Of a DNA stretch of 64,000 nt, positions 32,514-43,315 are shown one piece after another; within the stretch, counting starts at the first letter, position 1, and each line of letters begins with the position of its first letter. The translations under genes and the position numbers were made by a program. The notes under the pieces were generated by a model. That model was not told the origin of the DNA and did no database searches. It was given only the letters and a program-made list of their open reading frames with translations. Origin of the DNA: Eretmocerus hayati (lineage: Eukaryota; Arthropoda; Insecta; Hymenoptera; Aphelinidae); NCBI GenBank assembly GCA_029851415.1, contig CM056742.1:76374748-76438747 (forward strand). The letters are read 5' to 3'.

Positions 32514-34600
32514 CAGCCGTGGAAATTTCTCGCGTGCGCGAAGAATTTCCAACTAAACGTGCGCGAAACCCAACATTAGAGGCTTACCTCGAATGTAGAA
32601 AATTCTCGCGTGCGCGAAGAATTCCCCAATCACCGTGCGCAAGGCTCAACATCGAAACTCTCGCATTTCTCCGCGACCATAGGAATTCCCCGTGTGCGCG
32701 AAAATTGCACACTGAGTGTACTCGAAGCCCGGAATCATAAGCTCATGTCGGCCATCGGAAATCCTCGCGTGCGCGAACAATTCCCAACTTCGCGTACGCG
32801 AGGTACAACATCAGAGGCTTACCTCGGAAGTTGAAAATTCTCGCGTGTGCGAAAGATTCTAAAATTAGCGTGCGCGAGGCTCGATATCGAAACTTCAGCA
32901 GTTCACCTCGACCATGGGAATTTCCCGCGCACGAGAGAATTACCACACAAATTGTACGCAAGGCCTGAAATCAGAAGCTCGAGGCGCGCGAGAAAATCTC
33001 AACTTAGCGTACGGGAAACTCAAGGTTCAGGATTCATTTTGCTCAAGAAAATTGCTCGCGTGCGTAAGACCCATTACCAGAAGCTCCTTTCGGCTGTTTC
33101 ACGTGCGAAATTCTTTTTTCTCGAGTATCAAATGGCGAGAAATCACTAAATTAGCGTGCGTGAGGCTCATCGAAACTTTAACAGTTCAGCTCGACCAAAT
33201 TACCGTGCTCGAGGCCCAACATAAAAGGCTTACATCGGGCGTGAAGAATTCTCGCATGCGCGAAAAATTCTCAGCTTAGTGTGCGCGAGACCCAACATCA
33301 AGACTCGAACAGTTCGACTTGACCATTGGAAATCCTCGCGTGCGCGAGCCTTCCCGAACAATACCTGTGCAAAGCTCAGAATGTGAGGCTTATCTCAGTC
33401 GTAGAAAATTCTCACGAGCGCGGAAAATTCCCAACTTGGCGTGCGCGAGCCTAAATATCGAAACTTCAGAAGTCCACCTTGACGATACGAATTTCTCGCG
33501 TGCGCGAAGATGACCACACTGAATGTACGTGAGGCTCAGAATCATAAGCTCATGTCGGCCATGGGGAATTCTCGCGTGCGCGAAAATTCCCAACTCAACG
33601 TACGCGAGGCACAACATCAAAACTTTAGCAGTTCACCTCGACCAAGGGAATCCCTCGCGTGCGTGAGCATTCTACAACTAAGCGTACGCGAAGCTCAAGA
33701 ACATGATCGTATCTCAGCCGTGGAAATTTCTCGCGTGCGCGAAGAACTTCCAACTTAACGTGCGCGAGGCCCAACATGAGAGGCTTACCTCAAACGTAGA
33801 AATTTGTCGCGTGCGCGGAAAATTCCCAACTAAGCGTGCGCGAGGCTCAACATCAAAATTTCCGCATTTCACCTCGACCATGGGAATTTCTCGTGTGCAC
33901 GAAAATTGCACACTGAGTGTACTCGAGGGCCGGAATCATGAGCTCAATGAGCGCGAGAAATTCCAAACTTAGCGGGTGCGAGGCCAACATGTGAGGCTCA
34001 TCTTGGTCTCGCGTACGCTCAGTTGCGAATCTTTCCGCGCACGCAAGAATTTACCACGGCCAAGAGGGCAGCTCCTAATAATGCGTCTCGCGTAAACTGA
34101 TCCGGAAAAGTCTCGCGCACGCGTTAAATTTCCATGATCGGAATGAAGTACCCAACTTGGGTCTTGTGTACGCTGAGCTGGGAAATTTTGCGCGCACCTG
34201 AAAATTTCCTTTGATCAAGAGGAGCTTCTTATGTCGGATCCCGCGTAGGCTAAGTTGGGATACTTTCCTTGCACGCGAGAATTCCCCACAGCCGAGAGAA
34301 GCTTCTGATGCGTGTGCGAGAGAATTTCTTCCATGGTCGAAGTTAAGTCCCGAATTTGGTCTCGCGTATGCTAAGGTGGGAAATTTCTCGCGGGTGCGAG
34401 AATTTTCCCCGGCTGATCTGGGGTCTCGCGTGAGCCAAGTTGGAAACTCGCACACGCGAGAATTCACCACGGCCGAAAAGAGCTCCTGGTGTTGGGCCTC
34501 GCGCACGCGAGAAATCCACCTGGGCTCTCTCGAGAGAAGGTCTATTTCCCTTTTATGGGATTTTGCGTACACGAAACGGCTGTCTCGCCTGCGCTGATTA
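30960..34600 (+). repeat. Degenerate ~75-85-bp tandem array with CGCGTGCGCGA motifs and higher-order structure
   Basis: Each unit has two CpG-rich near-palindromes (TCTCGCGTGCGCGAAAA and AGCGTGCGCGAGGCCCAAC) joined by TTCCCAACTT and followed by a variable AAACTTAGCAGTTCACCTCGACC-like part. Adjacent unit spacing measured at 31651-31884 is 73-84 bp. The marker AATCATAAGCTCATGT recurs near 31041, 31985, 32733 and 33540, giving a higher-order period of roughly 750-950 bp. From about 34075 units are on the opposite strand. ORFs across the array are repeat artefacts. A (TATC)n insertion lies at 32473-32513. Confidence 0.85.
32473..32513. repeat. (TATC)n microsatellite, tail of a small insertion
   Basis: The pure tetranucleotide run follows a short segment (CCCGGCTAGATTGGACCGAG...AATAAACAAT) that has no counterpart in other array units. 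This looks like a short retroposon with a simple tail. Confidence 0.65.
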
Positions 34601-35469
34601 GGCCGTAATCGTGGTAGGCACTTCACACCGAGCACTTCCTGACATGTACCAGGCTGTCTTCCCTTCAAGCAGATTTTCACTCTTTCACCGGCGATTCGGG
34701 AGAAAAACGGCACTTTGGTGCTCCATCATCGCCGAGAAGACAGCGCCCAGCCAGTATTACTGCGTACGACTACATTCAAGCTCACCTGTGATCACGAGCA
34801 TTCGATTGCAGAGCATACGACAACGACACCAAATGTTAGCGTCATTGGCTCAGCTAGCTGCCAACTGAGTACTGTGCACCAGCTCTCGGCATGAGCGATG
34901 TGTACTCGACGACGATGATGCACCAGAGCGCCATCACTCTCCAAATGGCCGGTCTACATGTCTAAAAACATTCTGCAAGGACGTGAGCCCTTCATGAGTA
35001 TTGTGGAGTGCACTCAATACTCGCAGACGAGGGAAGAAGGAGCAACGACCAGAGTGATTGTGGCATGCTGCTGAACTAGTCACGGGAACACTATTAATTG
35101 AAAATCACCCAACACGTTACACTCGTAGAAATCACTTTCCGTTGTTGCCGGGCTCTCGTCCCTGCAGAAAAAATGTCGACACATCCACAGATAATCCACG
35201 CGAAGGATGGACACTCTGGTTCTTCGTCGCCGCCGAATACACATCGCGCGACCTAGACACAAACGGTGGCCGAGTTCTCGAGCTGATTTTGTAATTTGAT
35301 GCACACCGGGTCGCAACAATAACCAAGCCGACGACGCAAGTCTTGACTTCTGCGGGCGTCTGCTTTGAAGCATTGCCGCTGATGATGGGTCAAGGTTAAC
35401 TCTATAACGACTTCTGCGCAAATGAGAGGCACATCAATACACGAGTTGGCAATAGACCGGTTTATGCGT
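34601..35469. other. Unique interior of the CGCG-repeat element
   Basis: About 870 bases between the array and the right TIR show no tandem repeat and no recognisable protein. It could be a remnant of the element's former coding region. Confidence 0.35.
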
Positions 35470-35790
35470 GACCTGCCGTTGCCGGCTTTGCCGTATTATG
35501 CTGCCGGGATAATTTCGAGCTCTCTTCACTATTCAATACACATAACCTCGAAAGCATTACACTAATCATTACATATTGTTTATGTAATGATTAGTGGTGA
35601 ATCATTACACAACAAACAATTGCCGCCAAATTTCAAACATTACAAATGTAATGATAAAAGTGACTTTCTCTATTGAAAGTTACAAAATCTGAAAATTATT
35701 ACAAAACTTCTTGAAAAACTTTTCTGAAAATACAAAATTTTTTCTAACTCCCTGTTACGGTATGTACACACCTTTTGAAACACGGTGTGT
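35470..35790 (-). repeat. Right TIR of the CGCG-repeat element
   Basis: It is the inverse complement of 30637-30957 with a few mismatches, ending GAAACACGGTGTGT. Confidence 0.8.
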
Positions 35791-36102
35791 ACATACCGTA
35801 ACAGGCGGCGAGATAATTCACTTATGAGCTTATCTCGCTTGTATATAACGATATATTCATACTCGAAATAATTTTCTTTGAATAACATGTGGCCATAGCA
35901 TGCCCTTTCGGCTAGTACAATTCGAATGCAGATTTTCCCAACAGCAGCATCCCCGATTCATCGATCGAAAATACGAGGTGTTCGATCGATCCGAGGAACA
36001 CGTAAGTAGCTGTTCCAGCGCAAGCAGGGTAGCAGAGCGGCATCATATATATATAGTTGCAAATGGTAAGCTATGCAACTCGTTTGCTCGGCAAATCATT
36101 AG

Positions 36103-36257
36103 TAATATAGGTATACTAATATCCCAACCTCGCAAACCAAAGCAATCCATGACGCCCCATTCCCACAGAATACGAAAGAGCTAGAAGCATTCTTGGAACT
36201 AGTGAACTCCTGTGAAAGATTCCTTACCGACAGAGCCAATCACATCTATCCATTATA
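36103..36257 (+). pseudogene. Gypsy pol: end of the reverse transcriptase, upstream of an insertion
   Basis: The frame reads SQTKAIHDAPFPQNTKELEA then FLELVNSCERFLTDRANHI, the RT thumb/connection block of Gypsy pol (normally FLGL.NFYRRFI). It stops at a TA dinucleotide where a foldback element is inserted. The missing RT palm and protease upstream were lost along with the sequence now replaced by the TIR element. Confidence 0.75.
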
Positions 36258-37046
36258 CAGTACCGTCCAAAAGTTTTCGATGGGTCATCCCTCGAGTACT
36301 CTGACTTGCAACAGCGGTAGGTCGAATTTTATGCGTTGTACAAGAATTTTCAAAGAAGCATCTCAGAGAGCAGAAAAAATACTAACTTTGACTGGGTTTG
36401 GATGATTTTTATCGAATACTTTTGAAGGTCCTACACGCTGATGAAAACATAGAAAATCTAAAAATTTTTTACTTTCATTGAGACACCTGCAGTTTTAATG
36501 CGGATAAGATACGGCAATTCTGAAAAAAGCATCTTGTAGAGCGGAAAAAATGCTATGTGTAGCTATTTCTCAATTATTTTTTACATGCGGTGTATGAAGA
36601 CGTGCGAGCTGTCCAAATCCCGAAAATCATGGTTTTCCCCGTTTTCTGTGCCGTTTCCGGTGATGAACAGTCATTTTGGGTATCTAAATAGCTCGTACGT
36701 TCTCACACGCAGTACGTAAAAAATAATCAAAAAATGGTTACTCGTAGCATTTTTTTCCGCTCTACAAGATGCTTTTTCAGAATTGCCGTATCTTTATTGG
36801 CATTGGAACTGCAGGTGTCTCAATGGAAGTAGAAATTTTTTTAGATTCTCTACTTTTCCATCAACATGTAGGACCTTCAAAATATTCGATAAAAATCATC
36901 CAAACAACCCAGTAGGAGTTAGTATTTTTTCTGCTCTTGAAGATGCTCTTCTGAAAATTCTCGTACAACGCATAGGATTCGACTTATCACTGTTGCAAGT
37001 CAGAGTACTCGAGGAATGACCCATCGAAAACTCTTGGACGGTACTG
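36258..37046. mobile_element. 789-bp foldback (Tc1/mariner-type ends) inserted in Gypsy pol
   Basis: The element begins CAGTACCGTCCAAAAGTTTT at 36258 and ends with its near-exact inverse complement at 37046. TA lies on both sides (36256-36257 and 37047-37048). The two arms remain complementary almost to the centre (about 390 bases each; matching blocks include GAGTACTCTGACTTGCAACA, GGATGATTTTTATCGAATA and AGCGGAAAAAATGCTA), so the whole element is one long hairpin. There is no transposase ORF, and Tc1/mariner transposase could have moved it in trans. Confidence 0.85.
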
Positions 37047-38592
37047 TACGACTTAGTCAACAGCAGAAAATGGGCAAAGACAAATGAATGTCAAACTGCA
37101 TTCTAATGGATCGAGAGAGAAATAACTTCTGATAAAGTTTTAACGTTACATGATTCAAATGTACAACTCTTGATGGCATGCGACGCCAGCGATATAGGTG
37201 TATCTGCAGTATTATTACACAGATACGACAATGGTACTGAGAAACCTATAGCTTTTGCTTCAAAAATTATTCCCAAATCAGAAAGACATCGAGCCATTAT
37301 TGATAAAGAGGCAGGCGCAATCATATTTGAATTAAAAAAATTCCATCAATATGTCTATGGCAATGAGATCGTTTTGAGAACGGATAATGAAGCCTTGAAG
37401 TATATTCTTGGGAACAAGGATATTTCAAAAATGTTGCACAGCAGATTATGACGATGGGCATACTTTCTATCAGGTTATCGATATACAGTTGAAGTAGTGC
37501 GATCAAAATTAAACGGCAATTGTGGTGCCTTATCACGCCTACCAATCACAGATGATAATCTGTTTTCGGAACAGAATTTACAAACATCAATTACATCCAA
37601 GATGAATGTTCTATAGTTGATTTTCAAAAGATTGTTAAAGCAACAGAATTTGACAAAAGTTTGAGAAAAATTATTCCATAAGTGCAATTAGATGGCCCAA
37701 AATTGAGGATTCATCGCCTTTAGAGAAATTTCTACAGTAAAAAGAATGAATCAGATTTCGAACAAGGATTTCTCTCATGGGGATACCGATTGGTCATTCC
37801 TGAGATTTTGCATAGAAACACTCTGAGAGAATTATACTCATTCCACTTGGGAATTGTCAAAATGAAACAGACAGCTCGCAACTATTTTTGGTGGCCATAC
37901 ATAGATGACGATATCGAGCAATTAGCGAAATCCTGTAGAATTTGTCTAGAATTGCGTTCTTAACCGCGAAAAACACCCCTTACACCTTGGCAGTAGTCTA
38001 GTCAACCTTGGTCACGAATTCATGTTGATTTCATATGTCCATTCCACAATAAGACTTTTTTGATTATTGTAGACGCTTATTTAAAATGGCCTGAAGCTAT
38101 GAACATGGAAAAAGACACAACATCAAATAATTTGAACAAAGTAATGGATGAAATTTCTTCACGCTATGGTTTACCTCATCATCTAGTCAGCGACAATGGA
38201 CCACAAAGGTCCAGTCACGAATTTCAGTCATTTTTGAGACAGTATAAAATCAAACATACTTTTTCAGCTCCTTATTATCCAGCTCCTAATCGCGCAGCTG
38301 AAAATTTTGTTAGATCAGTCCAGCATAAAGTAGATAAAATGGTACGCGACGGACATTCCTTGAATTTTTCATTGAATGAATTCTTGAGAAATTACAGGAA
38401 CACAGATCATTGCACGACCAACAGAACTCCAGCGAGATTATTTTCCGAACGTGATTTGCGAACTCGATTTGACTTGCTCGAAATGGATTTAGTTAGTAAA
38501 GTTGAACAACATCAATTTGACCAAAAAAAGTACAGGACGGGTAACAGAATTAGTACATTAAGTAACAAGGGCGCTAAGTACTTTTACGCACG
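37047..38592 (+). pseudogene. Gypsy pol: RNase H and integrase
   Basis: After the foldback the same pol resumes. RNase H is clear at 37170-37450 (LLMACDASDIGVSAVLLH, KEAGAIIFELKKFHQYVYG, RTDNEALKYIL), giving the D-E-D residues. Stops then interrupt the linker and the integrase zinc region (about 37440-37950). The integrase core at 38060-38592 has FIIVDAYLKWPEAM-like, SDNGPQRSSHEFQSF and YYPAPNRAAENFVRS blocks, that is D, D and E of the core. The 3' end is cut by a small hairpin element at 38594. RNase H and integrase segments are each open, but the whole polyprotein is broken. Confidence 0.8.
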
Positions 38593-38593
38593 A

Positions 38594-38760
38594 GTTCCCG
38601 AAATGAGTGCGCAAAAGTGAACTTTGCGCACAGTTGTAACTTCTGCGACGTGCGCAAAGTGTTTTGCGCTGTGCGCAAAAGTACCTTTGCACACGATTCA
38701 CCGTGCGCAAAGTTACAACTGTGCGTAAAGTTTCACTTTGCGCCCGAGAATTTCGGGAAC
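38594..38760. mobile_element. 167-bp hairpin element truncating the Gypsy integrase
   Basis: GTTCCCGAAAT at the left end matches the inverse complement of ATTTCGGGAAC at the right. Inner blocks (AACTTTGCGCACAGTTGTAAC and its complement) also pair. GTGCGCAAA motifs recur throughout. The nearest reading frame of the integrase enters it and ends. Confidence 0.7.
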
Positions 38761-38839
38761 GAGAGCGGAAAAGTTGCGCCCGTGTTGCTTACTATACTTT
38801 TTGATATTGGTGCGGGAAGTTGTTTCCCTTGTCATGTAC

Positions 38840-38955
38840 CGTGAGAAGCGGGAGGAGGGTAGGGCGCGGGCGGGGTCCAGGTGCGGAGCCTCGGTGGGGG
38901 TGCAGGGGGCGAAGCCCCCGCCGGGGAGTTCGGGGGCGGAACCCCCCGACTGAAA
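38840..38955. other. Very GC-rich tract with GGGGGCGAAGCCCCC
   Basis: A short island holds GGGGGCGAAGCCCCC and GTTCGGGGGCGGAACCCCCC, two strong hairpins, ending in A8. It contrasts sharply with the AT-rich flanks and may be a transposon terminus. Confidence 0.45.
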
Positions 38956-39575
38956 AAAAATTCTGAAGATGTATCATAAAAAAATTTTCCAATTAATATA
39001 CTATATGTTACCGTTTCGTTTGGAATATAATCCTCCATTCTCAAATTTACTAATGCCAAGTGACAAACATAAGTTGGTGGATTTTTTTTGGCTTCCGATT
39101 TTGGTTTGGGAAATGTTGGAAATCTTACGAAATCCGAACGGCAAGCCCATTTTTAACGTGAAAATTCCTTGCGAAGCGATTGGCGTGGTCAAAATTACGA
39201 TATCTCTTTTCGTTGCGGAATTGTGAATAAACTTTCACAAGCATGTTTTTGCTATCTCGGCGAATATCGATCGGAGCGAAATTTCAAGCACACCATCAGA
39301 AAGATCGCGAAATTTTGAGTCGGAAATGGTTGTTTCCGACTTTGATATTTGCATTATTTCATGTAATTTAATCAACGAAAAAACTTTATGTGGGTTTTGT
39401 AACGCTTTCTGTAACGCTTGTAACGCCAGTGTTGACATTTCGTGTTTCTGCGCGTCTGCTCGTTTGCTGCTAGTGTGATATAATCTCTTTGCGTATGTGT
39501 CGAAGATTGCTTGTCGCATTTACAATTGCAATCGAGCAAAAAAGCAGCCTGAGACTCGAGACGCGGGACGCTATG

Positions 39576-39836
39576 CACGGTGTGCCTGAATTGATTTTAA
39601 ATGAAATTTTCAGCTTCGGTCCTGGACGTTTTGGGTTTCGTTTCTGCGTAATTTAGACATCAAATTCCTTGAAAAAGGAAAATCTTTCGCCGGGCCGATT
39701 CTGAGGAATGTCAATTGGAACATTTTTGGAACTTTTTTGGAACTTTTGCTTTTTAAATCTCTGAAAAATCAGTCTTGGCTGTGGATTCAGTGATCCAAAC
39801 ATGAATCGTCATACCTAGAGCATATTTTCTCATGAA
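39576..39836 (+). repeat. Left TIR of the RAG1-like transposon
   Basis: It pairs with 43316-43575 at high identity and includes ATTTTCAGCTTCGGTCCTGG and TCTTTCGCCGGGCCGATTCT. High TIR similarity suggests fairly recent activity. Confidence 0.88.
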
Positions 39837-40454
39837 AGCAAGTCTCTAGCCCCACTTGGACCCTCAAAAGAGTAGCCAAAAATGCTATTGCAGTCCTCGA
39901 CGAGGCCCTCGATCATAAATCTCACGTGAAATCATTTAAATTCTCTCAAAATTTGCAATCAAAATACTGATGATATGTGTCTAATTCTGTATTTGTGCTA
40001 CCTCGTCAAATACCATTTCTTGGCGTGAGGATGAGTGAGATTAGTATACAGTTGTGCGGGTGAATATTATGATCGAGAATATCAGTTTCTAGAGGAGGGA
40101 TTTCGTCATGATTAGTGTTCAATGTAATGTATAGTCGCTTTGCACAGATGATGTCGGTAAGTCGACACACTGTTGTGCGATCATTCACTATACTATATAC
40201 ATTTGGTATTATTGGCAAACCGTTCGCATACTCGAATACTTGCAAGTACCGGCCGTACAAATTCAAAACAAACATCACTTCAAGTCAAGCCTATCTTGCC
40301 TCTGTCAAACTAGTATAGTGCTTCGAAAGTTTGCAAGCAGTTGATGTCCGCATTTGAGCTCTATTTGTTCATAATCGCGAATCATATTTGTTATAATCAT
40401 CCAGCTCATTCGATGTCACGGTTCACCGACTCTATCATCGTTTTTTGAAGAATA

Positions 40455-42993
40455 ATGTCGCCAAAGGATCACGCATATAGTCATGATGAAAATAGGCTCA
40501 AAGTTTGTCTCTTGTGCTTTCGAAAGAAGAAAAACATGTATGCCATTCAGAAGCAACTAAAATTGCATCTTGAGTCTGTGTTTGATCGTTACGTGGATAT
40601 CAAAACTCTACCAGGTGCTTTATGTGGTGGATGTAAAGTGAAAGTGTACCTTTGGAAATCTGGCAAAGGGAATCGAATCCAATTTCCTGACACTGCTGAG
40701 TTTCTAGATAGTTCTTCGCCTACGGAACGAGAAGAAAATGTTCAATGCTACTGCAAAATCTGTGATATAGCGAGGACAACTCCATTCAATTCATCATCGC
40801 ATGCTAAGGCCAGATTATCAGGTAATTTCTGGACTCCTGTACTAATTCTAAAAATTGTACGAGGGCTATGCCATGGATATTTTTGTTTGTATGCTTGCGA
40901 TTGATAAACCATGACCTCGTCGTAGTCTGCATCATCGTATCTTTGTTTCTGAATAAAGCAACAATAATGTCAGCCTTTCCTGGCAATTATGCTTACAAGT
41001 TTTATATCGCGGCATTCACTGTTTGTGATGGCATAGTAACAACGAGTAGAGTGGGGATCAGAAAGCTGTATTAGTGAGGAATGTGTGTATAGCGGTTTCC
41101 CACAGTGCTTTGCTCTGATAACGTGCCAGCTGCTCGACATTCTACAAGCTCTTCTTTCTGAATATTTCTACGCGAATGCGGGCCTATCCCGTAGAAATGT
41201 GAAGCGTTTCCCACACGAGTTCAGTGATCGTGAGATATGGTGGAGCGTTAAGTTCGGGGTTTTCGGATGGAATTCTAAAGTTAAGGTCTACACGTTCGGC
41301 ACAAATTTTTTGAATCCCTACCAATATTTGATATGTTTTCTTTACAGATGATTCAAGTTCACAGACACTTGGAAATCGCTGCTTTGATTGTTTCTCTCCA
41401 CTTTCTCGAGGAATATCCCATATCTGTACTATAGAGTCTCTCATCAAGAATGTATCATCTTACTTGGAGAGTATTTCACAAAGAGCAAAGGAACAAGTTG
41501 CATCCAATCTTATAAAACATAAAATGCAGTCTAAATCTCAACTGATCCTACCACAATGCCGTGGGAAACCGTTGAATTTCATCAAGGAATCGAAGGGAAA
41601 ATCACACCCTGGTAAAATGAGCAATCGCTCGTTATCTGTGGATGATCTGGCAAATATGCAAACACGTTTGAATCTGACTACTCGCCAGACTCATGGAATG
41701 GCATCTTTCCTGAGGACCGCTACTCAGAATAGAAAATTGATCGAACCCGGTTTGAAGACTAAGCTCATAGAAAAATCGCACAAACTAGACGACTTCTTTG
41801 GCCATGGTCAGTTCGAATTCATTGATATCAATGGGAAAGCTATCTCGACTGTGTCCAGAGTGGTAGTTCACTGCACCGATACGAAAGAATTCGTAAACTT
41901 TGTAGAAGCTCATAGAGGTTCCAAAAATTGTCACATAAAAAAGGGATTAGATGGCGGAGGTGGATCCTTCAAGATTTGCCTCTCAATTCAGTCAAATTCA
42001 TGCTCAACAGATGTGACCGAATCGAAACGGCTGAAATTTAGTGATGGTGTGGTAGCAAAGTCTTTCAAGGACTCCGCTGTCAAAAAGATACTGTTGTTGG
42101 CAATAGCACCCAATGTTCAAGAAAACTATCACAATGTTTCATTACTGTTAGATGCATTAGACCTTGACGAACTCGGAGGGACGGTTGCCACCGATTTGAA
42201 ATTGGCCAGTATCATCAGTGGGATAATGCCACAAAGCTGTACTTATCCATGTATTTGGTGTTATGCGAAGAAAGGCGAGCTCCACAAATGTTGTGAACTA
42301 AGGACTGTCCAGGGGAATTTGAGTCACTACATGAAATGGGTTGCAGCTGGATCTGTCAAGAGTGATGCAAAAAATTATATGAATTGCGTCAACAAACCGC
42401 TGTTTCCAAGTCAGCCTAACAGAACATTCCTGGAACTCATACCACCACCTCAATTGCATATCATGCTGGGCGTTGTGAATACTATATTCACTCATATGCA
42501 CCGTGAGTTTGAATACGAATCTACAGTGTGGATCAAAAAGTGCAATGTTGAGCGAGAGGTGACACATGGCAGCCCAGCATTCAAGGGAAATTCCTGTAAG
42601 ATTCTTTTGGATAATGTTGACTTGTTGCGATCTCAATCAAACCTTGGATTGGTGAAATACGTTCGAGCATTCTCGGATTTCAAGAATGTTGTGAGTTCAT
42701 GTTTTGGACAGAATCTCAATCCGATCTACAAAGAATACATTGCGAAGTTTCGCCAAAGTTACATGGATTTGAAGCTTAGCGTCACCCCAAAAATTCATGC
42801 AGTTTTCTTCCACATTGAGCAATTCTGTGACATGAAGGAGAGGGGACTAGGATTCTACAGTGAGCAAGCAGTTGAATCAGTACACCATGATTTCAATATT
42901 TTCTGGGAGAATCATAAAGTTGCGAAGTCAAACGAAAACTACGAAAAGAAACTTCTTCGAGCGGTGTGCGCTTACAATAGCCTTCATGTATGA
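40455..42993 (+). CDS. RAG1-like/CMC DDE transposase, two exons, 670 aa, intact
   Basis: Exon 1 is 40455-40821 and exon 2 is 41348-42993. The intron has CAG|GTAATT and TTTCTTTACAG, and the junction codon (Asp123) keeps the frame. The N-terminus has cysteine pairs C18/C21, C57/C60 and C100/C103 (CKICDIAR), then C134/C137/H147/C149. This order resembles the RAG1 N-terminal zinc region, also reported in molluscan N-RAG transposons. A GKPL basic motif precedes the core. Candidate catalytic and zinc residues are D324 (LDGGGGSFK), D405 (ATDLKL), C424/C427 (CIWC), LH at 492-493, H606/H611 (HAVFFH) and E628 or E632 (YSEQAVES). D405 to C424 is 19 residues and H-x4-H is kept, both as in mouse RAG1 (D708-C727; H937/H942). 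AATAAA lies at 43080-43085. There is no RAG2-like partner. Expected role: excision and integration of this element. Confidence 0.82.
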
Positions 42994-43079
42994 GATTCGA
43001 TGACCCGCATACTTAAGACTTACCGATATAATTTCTCTGAAAGATTTGACGATCACGTTGAGAACGAATGTATGATTTG

Positions 43080-43085
43080 AATAAA
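43080..43085 (+). terminator. Polyadenylation signal of the transposase gene
   Basis: AATAAA lies 87 bases after the stop codon and well before the right TIR. Confidence 0.6.
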
Positions 43086-43315
43086 CAAGCCATTCTTGAA
43101 TTCTTAAGAGTTATTTTTCGATTTCAATGGGTCCCCCGGGCCACCATGTATATCCTCAAAATAACGATGTTTATCAATTTACCATATTCCTAATATAATC
43201 TTTGATGAAACCCATCTCACGATACAAATCATGGTGGTTCTTTACGTGGAATTCACTGGGATGAGGATTTTAGTCACTGCTTGGAGATTTCCAGGAAAAC
43301 TAAAAAGCTTATTCT

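Larger units (their letters stand above)
30637..35790. mobile_element. 5.15-kb TIR element filled with CGCGTGCGCGA-type tandem repeats
   Basis: About 320-bp inverted repeats lie at 30637-30957 and 35470-35790, starting ACACCGTGTTTCAAAAGG and differing at only a few positions. The interior is a 3.6-kb tandem array with no transposase-like ORF. The array's last units (34075-34600) are inverted, so the whole has fold-back symmetry. On the right, TGTGTACATACCGTAACAGG is repeated just outside the TIR. It sits inside the Gypsy remnant, between gag and late pol. Target duplication was not resolved. Confidence 0.75.

Noticed and set aside
31260..34700. ORFs of 60-212 codons across the CGCG array
   Set aside because: They read through degenerate repeat units with no conserved product, and the 212-codon minus frame covers the inverted units.
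38840..38955. Bacterial contamination suggested by the GC-rich GGGGGCGAAGCCCCC tract
   Set aside because: It is only about 115 bases, continuous with AT-rich insect-type sequence, and has no bacterial gene.
40455..42993. RAG2-like partner gene in the 4-kb transposon
   Set aside because: No kelch-repeat ORF occurs on either strand between the TIRs. The only gene is the transposase.
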